Shown: piece after piece, positions 28,843 to 38,655 of the stretch
Layout: every line of letters starts with the position of its first letter
Numbering within the stretch: the stretch's first letter is position 1
Source: Deltaproteobacteria bacterium
GTDB lineage: Bacteria > Desulfobacterota > Desulfuromonadia > Desulfuromonadales > BM103
Reading direction: 5' to 3'
Length of the DNA stretch: 64,000 bases
Assembly: GCA_024279915.1 (NCBI GenBank)
Contig: JAJRRB010000025.1
Coordinates: 80,869 to 144,868 of the forward strand
Notes under the pieces: model-generated
Seen by the model: the letters and a program-made list of their open reading frames with translations, nothing else
The model's database searches: none
Told to the model about the DNA's origin: nothing
Translations under genes and position numbers: made by a program

Positions 28843-30188
28843 GCTGCCCCTCCCTGTAGTGCAGCAACCAAAGCATCGATCTCCTCGCGTTGGTTCTGCT
28901 CTGTCACGCAAACCAGGAAACAATCTGCCAGCTCCGGATATTCCTCACCGAGTGGGATGCCAGCGAGAATACCAGCCCCTTCGAGACGGGTGAGCACCTC
29001 TGCGACAGGCTCTTCGGAGCGCACGACAAATTCATTAAAGGAAGCTCCGTCGAAAACTAGACTAAAGCCTTTAATTGCGGATAATTGCTGACGGGCATAA
29101 GCCGCCTTGGCGAGATTCTGTTCTGCCATCTCACGCAAACCCTGTTTGCCAAGCAGGCTCATAAAGATGGTAACCATCAAGGCACATAAACCCTGATTTG
29201 AACAGATATTCGAGGTCGCTTTCTCACGACGGATATGCTGCTCACGGGTCGCCAAGGTCAGGACAAAGCCACGCTGGCCTTCCAGGTCGGTGGTTTCACC
29301 AACCAGACGTCCCGGCATGCCGCGCACATCTTTTTGCCGCACGGCAAAGAAACCAACATAGGGACCACCAAAAGCAAGTGGCAGACCGAAGCTCTGACCA
29401 TCGCCAACCACAATATCGGCACCAAGTTCACCCGGCGACTTAAGTAAGCCGAGCGCAACAGGTTCCGCAACGGCCGTTACTAATTTGGCTCCGGCACCAT
29501 GTGCCTGCTCAGCCAGGGCAGCGACATCCTCGATAACACCTAAATAATTCGGGTATCCGGCCACCACAGCAGCGATGGAGTCATCCAGTTTGGCTGCCAG
29601 ATCAGTAAGGTCGGTTCGGCCATCGTCAGCAATGGCAACGTCAACCAGCTCCAGATTCAGATAGCGACAATAAGTAGCCACAACCGCCCGGTAGCGTGGA
29701 TTGAGAGCCTTAGACAACAGCACCCGCTTACGGCGGGTCAGACGCATAGCCATGAGCACCGCTTCCGCGCAAGCCGAGGCTCCATCGTACATCGACGCAT
29801 TGGCAGCATCCATTCCAGTCAGCTGACAGATCAAGGTCTGAAACTCAAAGACCGCCTGCAATGTCCCCTGGCTGATCTCTGGCTGGTACGGCGTATAAGC
29901 TGTATAAAACTCACTACGCGAGATCAGCTGGTCAATAACCGCCGGGATAAAGTGGTTATAGGCACCACCACCGAGAAAACTTTTGTGCGTCTCAGACGTT
30001 GCGTTTACTGCCGCCAGAGTTTTGAACTCGCGTAACAATTCTGTCTCACTGGCCGACTCCTGCAAATCGAGAGGGCGCTTGAGTCGCACGGATTCCGGTA
30101 CCTCAACAAAAAGGTCTTTCAGGGTTGCAACACCAATGCGTTCGAGCATCTGGGTCACGTCCCCGGCAGTATGCGGGATATAACGCAT
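28839..30188 (-). CDS. gcvPA: Glycine dehydrogenase (decarboxylating) subunit 1
   Basis: 'YIPHTAGDVTQMLERIG', 'FLGGGAYNHFIPAVID', 'YTPYQPEISQGTLQAVFEFQTLICQLTGMDAANASMYDGA'. Confidence 0.95.
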   Translation of the reverse strand: MRYIPHTAGDVTQMLERIGVATLKDLFVEVPESVRLKRPLDLQESASETELLREFKTLAAVNATSETHKSFLGGGAYNHFIPAVIDQLISRSEFYTAYTPYQPEISQGTLQAVFEFQTLICQLTGMDAANASMYDGASACAEAVLMAMRLTRRKRVLLSKALNPRYRAVVATYCRYLNLELVDVAIADDGRTDLTDLAAKLDDSIAAVVAGYPNYLGVIEDVAALAEQAHGAGAKLVTAVAEPVALGLLKSPGELGADIVVGDGQSFGLPLAFGGPYVGFFAVRQKDVRGMPGRLVGETTDLEGQRGFVLTLATREQHIRREKATSNICSNQGLCALMVTIFMSLLGKQGLREMAEQNLAKAAYARQQLSAIKGFSLVFDGASFNEFVVRSEEPVAEVLTRLEGAGILAGIPLGEEYPELADCFLVCVTEQNQREEIDALVAALQGGAA

Positions 30189-30192
30189 TTGC

Positions 30193-30579
30193 TTAGCTCT
30201 CCTCTGCGATCAGGGCCTGGTAATCTTCAGAAGACATCAAGGCATCAGCAGCACTGGCATCAGTCATACGGATTTTGATCATCCAGCCATCTTCATAAGG
30301 AGACGTATTAATAATCTCGGGAGTTTCGACAAGATCTTCATTGATCTCTTCAACGGTACCGGCGATTGGCGCATAGATATCTGAGACAGCTTTCACTGAT
30401 TCCACGACACCGAACGGCTTGCCCACTTCGAGGACCGTACCGACTTCAGGGAGCTCAACAAACACCACATCACCCAGGGCATCCTGGGCAAAGTCGGTAA
30501 TACCAATCGTAGCCAGATCTTTTTCAACCATGATCCACTCATGCTCTTCGGTGTACTTGAATTCTTCAGGGAATTCCAT
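30193..30579 (-). CDS. gcvH: Glycine cleavage system H protein
   Basis: 'KYTEEHEWIMVEKDLATIGITDFAQDALGDVVFVELPEVG', lipoyl site 'ESVKAVSDIYAP'. Confidence 0.96.
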   Translation of the reverse strand: MEFPEEFKYTEEHEWIMVEKDLATIGITDFAQDALGDVVFVELPEVGTVLEVGKPFGVVESVKAVSDIYAPIAGTVEEINEDLVETPEIINTSPYEDGWMIKIRMTDASAADALMSSEDYQALIAEES

Positions 30580-30649
30580 GGCAATCTCCTCCTGGAAGTT
30601 GACCCCTGCACAACAGGGGTGAAAAGAAAATCTCTATCTGAACAATTTG

Positions 30650-31738
30650 TTATTTCACAAAGGGCGGACGTGTCACGATAGCACGCATGCGGCGGTTGCG
30701 AATGGCAACTTCCAGTTCGGTACCGGCCTTAGCCACATCAGGCTCCACCAAGGCCAGAGCAACGCCGACTTTGAGGGTTGGTGACATGGTGCCGCTAGTC
30801 ACAACACCAACTTCTCGATCATCAACAAAGACCGGATAGCCTTCACGGGGGATACCGCGCTCCTGCATAACGATACCAACCCGCCGCCGCGGCACACCAT
30901 CAGCCTTTTGTGTGACCAGTGCCGTTTTACCAACGAAATCGGCCTTGTCGAGCTTGGTGATCCAGGCCAACCCGGCCTCCAACGGAGAAATTTCCCGGGA
31001 GAGTTCATGACCATAGAGGGCGTAGCCTTTTTCAAGGCGGAGGGTATCACGTGCACCCAGGCCAATGGGCAACAGACCCTGCGACGCTCCGGCCTTCATC
31101 AGTTGTTGCCAGACTTCAACGGCGGAAGATGCTGGCAGGTATAGCTCGAAACCATCTTCACCTGTATAACCGGTACGCGAGATGATCATATTCACACCAG
31201 CAACAGCTCCCTCGCAAAAATGGTAGTAAACCAGATCTGCAAGCGAAACCTCTGTGAGACCAGCAAGGATTTCTTCCGCTTTTGGCCCCTGCAGAGCAAT
31301 CTGGGCAAATTCCGCGCTGCGATTGTTCAAGGTGACATCGGTCATTGCCAAGTCGGCCAAGACCTGCTGCATCCAGGCGAAATCTTTATCCGTGTTGGAT
31401 GCGTTGACACAGAAAAGAAAGCGCGAGTCGTTGAAACGGTAAAGAGTCACATCATCAACGATGCCGCCTTCGGAATAACCAAGAGCCGAATACTGAATCT
31501 GACCGTCAACCAGCTTTTCTGCATCATTAATGGTCAGCTGCTGGATAAACGCCAGGGCATTAGGACCTGTCACTTCGACTTCACCCATATGCGAGACATC
31601 AAAAAGACCTGCGGCCTGTCGCACCGCCAAGTGCTCATCGATCACACCGGAATACTGGACCGGCATATCCCAACCGCCAAAATCGACCATCCGCGCGCCA
31701 AGCTCACGATGTACCTGATTCAATTGGGTTTTTTTCAC
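30650..31738 (-). CDS. gcvT: Glycine cleavage system T protein (aminomethyltransferase)
   Basis: '[19 protein letters not shown]', '[16 protein letters not shown]', '[14 protein letters not shown]', '[20 protein letters not shown]'. Confidence 0.97.
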   Translation of the reverse strand: MKKTQLNQVHRELGARMVDFGGWDMPVQYSGVIDEHLAVRQAAGLFDVSHMGEVEVTGPNALAFIQQLTINDAEKLVDGQIQYSALGYSEGGIVDDVTLYRFNDSRFLFCVNASNTDKDFAWMQQVLADLAMTDVTLNNRSAEFAQIALQGPKAEEILAGLTEVSLADLVYYHFCEGAVAGVNMIISRTGYTGEDGFELYLPASSAVEVWQQLMKAGASQGLLPIGLGARDTLRLEKGYALYGHELSREISPLEAGLAWITKLDKADFVGKTALVTQKADGVPRRRVGIVMQERGIPREGYPVFVDDREVGVVTSGTMSPTLKVGVALALVEPDVAKAGTELEVAIRNRRMRAIVTRPPFVK

Positions 31739-31760
31739 AGGAATCTCCTTTCAAAGAAAT

Positions 31761-32618
31761 TTACGCAAGTATTACGGGTATCTTGTCTTCGTGTCCAAGC
31801 GTCATCAGATGTACACCCTGGCAGAGCTCTCTCGCCCAGGCAACTGTTTCACGAGCGACTTCAATCCCTTCGGCCATCGGATCAAGCGCACTTTCGAACC
31901 GTTTAACCAGAGTCTCTGGAACCTGTACACCCGGAATGTTATCATTCAGGAATCTGGCCATTTTTGCGCTTCTAATCAACAAGACCCCGGCGATAACCGG
32001 CACCTTTAATGGTTCCATAGCCGTCATGAAACGCTCCAGAGCCTCCCGGTCGAAGATCGATTGGGTCTGAAAAAATCGTGCGCCACTATCAACTTTTTTC
32101 GAGACCTTCTGGAACATCAGCTCAAACGGTTCAGCAGCCGGATTAACCGCTGCCCCAGGGAAAAAGTTCGGTACGCCATTGAGCGGTTTACCCACCATGT
32201 TAACGCCCGCCATCAAGCCAGCCGTCATATCGAGCAATTGCACTGAATCAAGGTCGAAGACCGGCCGGGCATCGGGGTGATCACCAAATTTACTGTGATC
32301 ACCAGAGAGCAGCAACAGGTTTTCAATACCAAAAGCAGCCGCACCGAGCAAGTCAGACTGTAATGCCATGCGATTGCGATCTCGACAGGTCAGCTGCAAA
32401 ATTGTCTCTGTGCCAGCCTGCTGTAACTGCGCAGCCAGCGCCAATGATGACAGGCGCATGTTGGCACCCTGGTTATCTGTGACATTGACGGCAGTGATTC
32501 CTTCAAACTTTTCAACATCGGCCAACGCCGGAATCAGGTTGGTTCCTTTAGGCGGTGCTATTTCAGCCGTCACCACGAACTGACCACTGGTCAACTGCTC
32601 AGACAAACGTGACATCAA
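31761..32618 (-). CDS. metF: Methylenetetrahydrofolate reductase
   Basis: 'VVTAEIAPPKGTNL', 'VTDNQGANMRLSSLALAAQLQQAGTETILQLTCRDRNRMALQSDLLGA', 'FFQTQSIFD'. Confidence 0.92.
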   Translation of the reverse strand: MMSRLSEQLTSGQFVVTAEIAPPKGTNLIPALADVEKFEGITAVNVTDNQGANMRLSSLALAAQLQQAGTETILQLTCRDRNRMALQSDLLGAAAFGIENLLLLSGDHSKFGDHPDARPVFDLDSVQLLDMTAGLMAGVNMVGKPLNGVPNFFPGAAVNPAAEPFELMFQKVSKKVDSGARFFQTQSIFDREALERFMTAMEPLKVPVIAGVLLIRSAKMARFLNDNIPGVQVPETLVKRFESALDPMAEGIEVARETVAWARELCQGVHLMTLGHEDKIPVILA

Positions 32619-33271
32619 CGTTCACCATCTTGCAAACGGTACCGACCCGGCTTACGGCGGTGGCTCCAGTTTTTCGGCGGTACGCGACGGGCGAAGACTC
32701 CCTGTCGCTTCTGACTCTGCAAACGTTCATAGATCAGCCGCCACGCACATTCGATCTCCGCGTCAATTTCACAATGACCATCCTCCATTCCACCACACGG
32801 ACCATTGAGTAGACCCTTGGCACAGGTGGTCACCGGACAGATCCCCGCAGTTTCGTTGAGGATGCAGTCACCGCAGAGCGAACACATCTCCTCGTAGTGA
32901 CCAAAACGTCGCACATTGCCAAGAAACATAGAATTCAAGCCGCCAACCACACGCTTCTCAGCAGTGGATGAAATCGACTGAATTCCCGAGCCACAGGCAA
33001 GCACCACCAGCACATCAGCATCCTGCACAGCATTCTTGTGCTGACGCAGGTCACGTGCAGCGCGCATAATATGGCAAGCTTCATCAATGACCGTGCTGCC
33101 AGTAACCTCTTTCTCCTGTTCAACCAGCCATTCCTGAAGCTTGAAAACCTCTTCCTCACCACCAGATTTACAGGCTGTCGCGCAAGCTGCGCAGCCGATC
33201 AGAAAAAGTTTGTCGAATTCAGACAAAGCCTGTTGGAGTTCTTCAAAAGGTTTCAGTTCGCTGATAATCAT
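32615..33271 (-). CDS. MetV-like methylenetetrahydrofolate reductase C-terminal/zinc- and Fe-S-type accessory protein
   Basis: 'FLIGCAACATACKSGGEEEV', 'VLACGSGIQS', 'CSLCGDCILNETAGICPVTTCAKGLLNGPCGG'; start reset to MIISELKPFEE. Confidence 0.85.
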   Translation of the reverse strand: MIISELKPFEELQQALSEFDKLFLIGCAACATACKSGGEEEVFKLQEWLVEQEKEVTGSTVIDEACHIMRAARDLRQHKNAVQDADVLVVLACGSGIQSISSTAEKRVVGGLNSMFLGNVRRFGHYEEMCSLCGDCILNETAGICPVTTCAKGLLNGPCGGMEDGHCEIDAEIECAWRLIYERLQSQKRQGVFARRVPPKNWSHRRKPGRYRLQDGER

Positions 33272-33379
33272 ATTGAACCGGGACTGGTCTTTGGGGCTGG
33301 GGCTGGTGAAGAGCCCAAGCTCAGGATTTAAAACAAAACGGCCCGGAACGAACAAGTCGTTGCAGACCGCAAAATTGTT

Positions 33380-34231
33380 TTATTGGTTAGCGCGACGTTT
33401 GGCGCCTTCTACAGTATTGTAGAGCAGCATGGTGATTGTCATTGGACCAACGCCGCCGGGTACAGGAGTGATGGCACTGGCGCGTTCTTTTGCCGCTTCG
33501 AATTCAACATCGCCAACCAGCTTCTTCTCACCAACGCGATTAACACCAACATCAATAACAACCGCGCCCTCTTTGATCCAGGATCCTTTGATCATCTCGG
33601 GACGACCAACCGCAGCGATCACCACATCGGCCTGGGCAACCTTCCCCGGCAGATCGCGGGTACGGGAATGGCAGATTGTCACGGTCGCATGTTGGGCAAG
33701 GCACATCAGCGCCACTGGCTTACCAACAATATTGGACCGTCCCACCACGACGACTGCCTTGCCAGTCAAATCAACGCCAGTATACTCCAGCATTTTCATC
33801 ACACCAAAGGGTGTACATGGTTGATAAAGCGGATTGCCGGTCACCAGGCGACCGACATTATAGGGATGGAAACCGTCAGCATCCTTGACCGGAGAGATCG
33901 ACTCCAGAATCTTGCTTTCATCAATATGATCAGGCAATGGCAACTGCACCAGAATACCGTCGATGCGTTGATCATTATTCAGCTCTTCAATCAACGCCAG
34001 CAGTTGTGCCTCGGTCGTCTCGGCAGGTAGTTTATGCTCATCAGAAAAGATCCCGGCTTTTTCACAGGCCTTCTCTTTCATTGTCACATAAACCCGGCTG
34101 GCCGGATCATCCCCCACCAACACAACAGCCAGGCCAGGAGTGACCCCTTGTTCTTTCAATGCCACAACATCAGCAGCAATCTCTTCACGAATTTCAGCGG
34201 CAATCGCCTTGCCATCAATGATTTTACCCAC
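33380..34231 (-). CDS. folD: Bifunctional methylenetetrahydrofolate dehydrogenase/cyclohydrolase
   Basis: '[32 protein letters not shown]', '[18 protein letters not shown]', '[19 protein letters not shown]'; GTG start with GGGAGG SD; the N-terminal extension in the ORF track is the adjacent repeat. Confidence 0.96.
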   Translation of the reverse strand: MGKIIDGKAIAAEIREEIAADVVALKEQGVTPGLAVVLVGDDPASRVYVTMKEKACEKAGIFSDEHKLPAETTEAQLLALIEELNNDQRIDGILVQLPLPDHIDESKILESISPVKDADGFHPYNVGRLVTGNPLYQPCTPFGVMKMLEYTGVDLTGKAVVVVGRSNIVGKPVALMCLAQHATVTICHSRTRDLPGKVAQADVVIAAVGRPEMIKGSWIKEGAVVIDVGVNRVGEKKLVGDVEFEAAKERASAITPVPGGVGPMTITMLLYNTVEGAKRRANQ

Positions 34232-34247
34232 GTAAAAAACCTCCCTA

Positions 34248-34409
34248 GCAGCCCGTCGGACCATCAGGGCTGAAGCGAAAACTTGAATGTTTGAGACCAG
34301 ATTTTGGCTCATTTAAGAGCAATAGCCGTAGCTATTGGTCGATAAGGAGCTGAAATATGGGCCAAACAGGCGAATTTGCAGCCAGCTCATTGGTTGTCCG
34401 ACAGGCTGC
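34248..34409. repeat. Long-hairpin intergenic repeat, copy 2 (162 bp)
   Basis: Same orientation and architecture as 17387-17548; ends GCAGCCCGTCGGACCATCA / GGTTGTCCGACAGGCTGC. Confidence 0.9.
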
Positions 34410-34550
34410 CAAAATGAAGATATGACTATACGCAACGAGGGGGGGATTGTAAAGATGTGAAGAGGGGTAATCTTGAGAAAAGTCTGCTTACAATCTACCT
34501 TTGACGCTGATGTTATTCGCACCCAGCGCCACACGCAACGCACTATATTC

Positions 34551-35609
34551 TTACTCTTTCTCCAGCCGTTTCTGACTCTGTACTCTCTTATACATCTTGC
34601 CTAAACTCTTCTCCTTACGCCGTTTCTCTGCCAGCGTTTCATCCGCACGTTCTTGCTCTGCTTTCAGTTTAAGGTAATTGGCCAGTCGGCGCGGATCAAG
34701 TTCATTACTCTCAGCGGCAATGGCCACAGCACAACCCATTTCACCCAGATGACGGCAATCATTGAAACGACAGTTGCGCGCCACCGTTTCAATCTCCGCA
34801 AAGAGTGTGGCGACTCCTACTTCGCAGTCGCTCAGTTGCAGCTCGCGCATACCGGGGCTATCGAGCAGTAGGCCACCACTTGGTAGCAGGTGCAAGGAAC
34901 GTGAAGTGGTGGTGTGACGGCCCTTGGCGTCGCTCGCGCGGGTAACACCAATCTCCTGCACGACAGAGGTATACAAGGTATTGACCAGAGTTGACTTGCC
35001 GACCCCGCTTGAACCGACCAGAGCCACCGTCTGCCCAACCCGGCACCAGGGACGCAGAATCTCAAGAACACTCTCATCCCTTGAATCGACCGCCTCAATC
35101 GCCAGACCCGGTCGCAGGACTCTGGCCTGAACACGGAAATTTTCGACGTCTTCAATCAGATCGACTTTGGTCAGCACGATCACTGGCTCGACTCCGGCAT
35201 CGAGTGCCATTGCCAGATAACGTTCAAGTCGCGAAAGGTTAAACTCAGCGTTGCAGGATGTCACAATGAAGAGGGTATCGACGTTGGCTGCCATCAATTG
35301 GACTCTGGCGTCATGCCCGGGTGCCATGCGTTTGAACAAACTGGTGCGTTCCAGAAGACGCAGCGGTTGACCATCTTTATCAATCAGCAGCCAATCCCCC
35401 ACTGTAGGTAGATCTTCCACTGCATAGCGCAACCAGGCGTGAGGCAGGGAGAACTTCTGCCGACCGCCCTCACCCACACAATCAACCAGATGGCGATTGA
35501 GGGCAAAGACCCGCACTGGAGTGGTCGTTTCCCATTCCTCAAGGCTTAACTGTTGCTGAAAAAAATGTCCCCAACCGAGGTCCGGCAAAGATAAAGAAGT
35601 TTCCGACAT
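34551..35609 (-). CDS. rsgA: Ribosome small-subunit GTPase A
   Basis: 'VIVLTKVDL', 'ALVGSSGVGKSTLVNTL', 'GRHTTTSRSLHLLPSGGLLLDSPGMREL', 'CRFNDCRHLGEMGCAV' circularly permuted GTPase with Zn motif. Confidence 0.95.
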   Translation of the reverse strand: MSETSLSLPDLGWGHFFQQQLSLEEWETTTPVRVFALNRHLVDCVGEGGRQKFSLPHAWLRYAVEDLPTVGDWLLIDKDGQPLRLLERTSLFKRMAPGHDARVQLMAANVDTLFIVTSCNAEFNLSRLERYLAMALDAGVEPVIVLTKVDLIEDVENFRVQARVLRPGLAIEAVDSRDESVLEILRPWCRVGQTVALVGSSGVGKSTLVNTLYTSVVQEIGVTRASDAKGRHTTTSRSLHLLPSGGLLLDSPGMRELQLSDCEVGVATLFAEIETVARNCRFNDCRHLGEMGCAVAIAAESNELDPRRLANYLKLKAEQERADETLAEKRRKEKSLGKMYKRVQSQKRLEKE

Positions 35610-35692
35610 CGACCTGTCCACAAAAGAAAGAGAACCTTACGACTTGACGTTACCACTTCTCAACTACACCGAAGAGAGCAAAATGAGCAACA

Positions 35693-35726
35693 AAAAAAGG
35701 GACAGAATCCAATTCTGTCCCTTTTT
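35693..35726. terminator. Intrinsic terminator
   Basis: AAAAAAGGGACAGAATCCAATTCTGTCCCTTTTTAC. Confidence 0.85.
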
Positions 35727-35748
35727 ACACTGTTTATCACACGCGATT

Positions 35749-35997
35749 CTATTCGTTGGCCGCTTTCGGACAACCAGCACAACCGCCACCACTATCTGCC
35801 GAAGGGCAGGCTGCCGGTTTGCCACCGTAACCCTGATCGTACCAGCCATCGCCTTTGAGAGCGAACCCGGTCTGAGAAATCAGCTTGACAACCACACCAC
35901 CGCATTCACGACATTCGGTGAGCGGTGCATCGGAAAACTTCTGACGGGCCTCAAAGATCAGGCCACAATCCTTACATTTATATTCATACATCGGCAT
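35749..35997 (-). CDS. FmdB-type zinc-ribbon protein
   Basis: 'MPMYEYKCKDCGLIFEARQKFSDAPLTECRECGGVVVKLISQTGFALKGDGWY'. Confidence 0.9.
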   Translation of the reverse strand: MPMYEYKCKDCGLIFEARQKFSDAPLTECRECGGVVVKLISQTGFALKGDGWYDQGYGGKPAACPSADSGGGCAGCPKAANE

Positions 35998-36054
35998 AGG
36001 ACTCACCTCTTTTTAGAAAATTCGTCGGTAATTTAATAACTTTGCGAGCAGATG

Positions 36055-36360
36055 TCAACCCTTCACTAGATTGTTGAGGATTTCACTGATTGTCTGAAAG
36101 TCGGCATCTTCAAGTAAAAGACGTTTATGACGGGACGTATCGCCGGAGATTAATCTAACGCAACTCTTGGGCAGACTGCAGAGTTTGGCAAGAAAAACAC
36201 AGCAGGCCTTGTTAGCCGCACCATCCACCGGCGGAGCAGTGAGAGAGACTTTGAGCTCCTCACCCTGCAGACCGACCACCTTGTTGCGACTGGCGCGAGG
36301 TTGGATATACAAAAAGATTTCAACACCTGCGTCGGTTTGCCGCAGGCAGGAGAGGCTCAT
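36055..36360 (-). CDS. DUF167/YggU family protein
   Basis: 'IQPRASRNKVVGLQGEELKVSLTAPPVDGAANKACCVFLAKLCSLPKSCVRLISGDTSRHKRLLLE'. Confidence 0.92.
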   Translation of the reverse strand: MSLSCLRQTDAGVEIFLYIQPRASRNKVVGLQGEELKVSLTAPPVDGAANKACCVFLAKLCSLPKSCVRLISGDTSRHKRLLLEDADFQTISEILNNLVKG

Positions 36361-37070
36361 TTGAGGAGATCCCTCTCACCATTTATTTCATTCGGGTCAA
36401 AATCGAAAGAGAGCTCAGGAGCATTATTCTCGGGAGAAGGTTCAGCAGTGGAGTCCTCAGCTGCTGAATCAACTTGATTTGGTTCTGTGAATTCTGCATC
36501 TTCGACAAGCCCTTCAGAATGATCTGCTGTTTGCGGTGCAACTTCTTCGCTCTCTGGACCGGAGGCATTGATAAATGGCAGTGGCTCTTCAAGTAACCGG
36601 GCATCAGCGTCTTGCTGTTCAATGCCCACAGCATTCAAATCGAGCATACGGATATGTTTTTCCAACAATCCTTTCAGGCTGACTTCAAAATCAATCTTCT
36701 GCCGTTTGGTCTCCTGAATCTCCTCGATTAACTGTACCCGCCGCTCTTCGGCATTGCGCATCAGGCGCTCCGCCTTGATCTCAGCCTCGGCCATCAGAAC
36801 ATCTACTTCACGGCGAGCGGTTGCTTTCAACTCCTCAGTAATCTTCTGGGTGGTTATCAGGGTTTCCTTAAGAGTCTCTTCACGATCTCGCATCTCTGTC
36901 AATGCCGCGTTGGTGTGAGCCAGTTCTTCCTGAAGATCATGATTCTGCCGCATCAGACGCTCCAACTCTTCGGCCAGAGATTCCAGGAATCGATCAACTC
37001 CGGCTTTTTCGTAACCAAAGGGGCGGGATTTGAACTGTTGCTGTTGAATATCAATAGGACTGATTCGCAT
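36357..37070 (-). CDS. DivIVA-domain protein
   Basis: 'MRISPIDIQQQQFKSRPFGYEKAGVDRFLESLAEELERLMRQNHDLQEEL' coiled coil. Confidence 0.92.
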   Translation of the reverse strand: MRISPIDIQQQQFKSRPFGYEKAGVDRFLESLAEELERLMRQNHDLQEELAHTNAALTEMRDREETLKETLITTQKITEELKATARREVDVLMAEAEIKAERLMRNAEERRVQLIEEIQETKRQKIDFEVSLKGLLEKHIRMLDLNAVGIEQQDADARLLEEPLPFINASGPESEEVAPQTADHSEGLVEDAEFTEPNQVDSAAEDSTAEPSPENNAPELSFDFDPNEINGERDLLK

Positions 37071-37079
37071 GGTAGCCGC

Positions 37080-37391
37080 CTAGAAACCGCCGTAAGTCAA
37101 TTTATACTGAATCTGAGCCAATACATTTTGAAGTACGCCGATGATAATCAGCAAAGCAATCGGAGTAAAATCCATAGCACCGAACTGCAACGGCAGGATA
37201 CGCCGCATACGGTTAAACACGGGATCAGTCGCGTTATGCAGGAAACGGACAATGGGGTTGTACGGATCAGGGTTGACCCAGGAGATCAACGCCCTGGCAA
37301 TCACAATCCAGAAATAGATCGAGAGAATAGCTTGCAAAACCTGGAATACAGCACTGACTATAATGTCCATGAAATCTCCTGACCGGAACAC
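37080..37391 (-). CDS. YggT family membrane protein
   Basis: 'ALISWVNPDPYNPIVRFLHNATDPVFNRMRRILP'. Confidence 0.92.
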   Translation of the reverse strand: MFRSGDFMDIIVSAVFQVLQAILSIYFWIVIARALISWVNPDPYNPIVRFLHNATDPVFNRMRRILPLQFGAMDFTPIALLIIIGVLQNVLAQIQYKLTYGGF

Positions 37392-37581
37392 ATAACCCTA
37401 ATGTCCGGCGCAAACAAAACTATGGCTGGTTCAAACAAAACCTTAACAATATTAACATATAGCGTGTTAACTGGAAATGTGTCAATCATCTGATTAAAGC
37501 TGAATCCTGCAATCTGATTGATTTTTTTACGTTTTGCAGGACATAATGCCCTTTTTTACTTAACCTTTGCAGGAGAGAATA

Positions 37582-38655
37582 ATGGTTCAGACTAACAATC
37601 TCCACGTCAGCGGCCTGACACCGCTCATTGCTCCAGCAGACCTCAAGCAGGTGCTCCCTCTCTCAGAGGCTGCCGCTGAGTTCGTCGCCAGTTCTCGCAA
37701 ACAGATTCAGGACATCCTCTGGGGCCGAGACCCACGCATGATGGTGGTGGTTGGCCCTTGTTCCGTCCATGACCCGAAAGCAGCTCTGGAGTACGCCGGG
37801 TTACTGGCGAAGCTCAACGAGGAGTTGAAAGATCAACTGCTGCTGGTAATGCGCGTCTACTTTGAAAAACCCCGTACCACGATCGGCTGGAAAGGTTTGA
37901 TCAACGATCCGGATCTCGACGGCACCCATCAGATTTCAAAAGGTCTTGGTATTGCGCGCAGGTTGATGCTCGACATTACTGCCATGGAGCTACCGGTCGC
38001 CACTGAGATGCTTGATCCGATCACTCCGCAATTCATGGCAGATACGATCAGTTGGGGAGCCATCGGTGCCCGCACGACCGAAAGTCAGACTCATCGTGAA
38101 ATGTCGAGCGGCCTCTCCTTCCCGGTCGGTTTTAAAAACGGCACCGATGGTAGCCTGCAGATTGCAATCGACGCCATGGGCGCTGCCTGTCACTCGCACA
38201 ATTTCATCGGCGTCAACCGTGAAGGCCGCATTTCCATTGTCCAAACCACTGGCAACCCCGACGTACATATGGTGTTGCGTGGCGGCAACAATCATCCGAA
38301 CTACCAGGCATCAGACATCGCTGCAACCATGAAAAAACTTGAAAAGGCTGGAATCGAGACCTCCATCATGGTTGATTGCAGCCATGCCAACTCCCGCAAG
38401 GACCACACCCGTCAAGAAGCCGTCATGAATGATGTAATGGATCAGGTCGCTAACGGCAACAGCAATATCGGCTCGATGATGATCGAAAGTTTTCTTAAAG
38501 AAGGCAATCAAAAGATGGCCAATAAGCTCGAAGATTTGACCTACGGTGTGTCGATCACTGACAAGTGCGTCAACTGGGAGACAACCGAACGCATGCTGCG
38601 TCATGCCCATGCCAAGCTAAAGGAGTGCGGCGGCCGCAAGCTGTCGAAAGCCTGA
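37582..38655 (+). CDS. Class I 3-deoxy-7-phosphoheptulonate synthase
   Basis: 'MMVVVGPCSVHDPKAALEYA', 'MRVYFEKPRTTIGWKGLINDPDLDGT', 'ARTTESQTHREMSSGLSFPVGFKNGTDG'. Confidence 0.96.
   Translation: MVQTNNLHVSGLTPLIAPADLKQVLPLSEAAAEFVASSRKQIQDILWGRDPRMMVVVGPCSVHDPKAALEYAGLLAKLNEELKDQLLLVMRVYFEKPRTTIGWKGLINDPDLDGTHQISKGLGIARRLMLDITAMELPVATEMLDPITPQFMADTISWGAIGARTTESQTHREMSSGLSFPVGFKNGTDGSLQIAIDAMGAACHSHNFIGVNREGRISIVQTTGNPDVHMVLRGGNNHPNYQASDIAATMKKLEKAGIETSIMVDCSHANSRKDHTRQEAVMNDVMDQVANGNSNIGSMMIESFLKEGNQKMANKLEDLTYGVSITDKCVNWETTERMLRHAHAKLKECGGRKLSKA

Noticed and set aside
34232-34312. N-terminal extension of folD in the ORF track ([27 protein letters not shown])
   Set aside because: It is translation of the long-hairpin repeat; similar peptides appear in ORFs 17371-17640 and 46710-46934. 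The GTG at 34231 with GGGAGG upstream is the better start.
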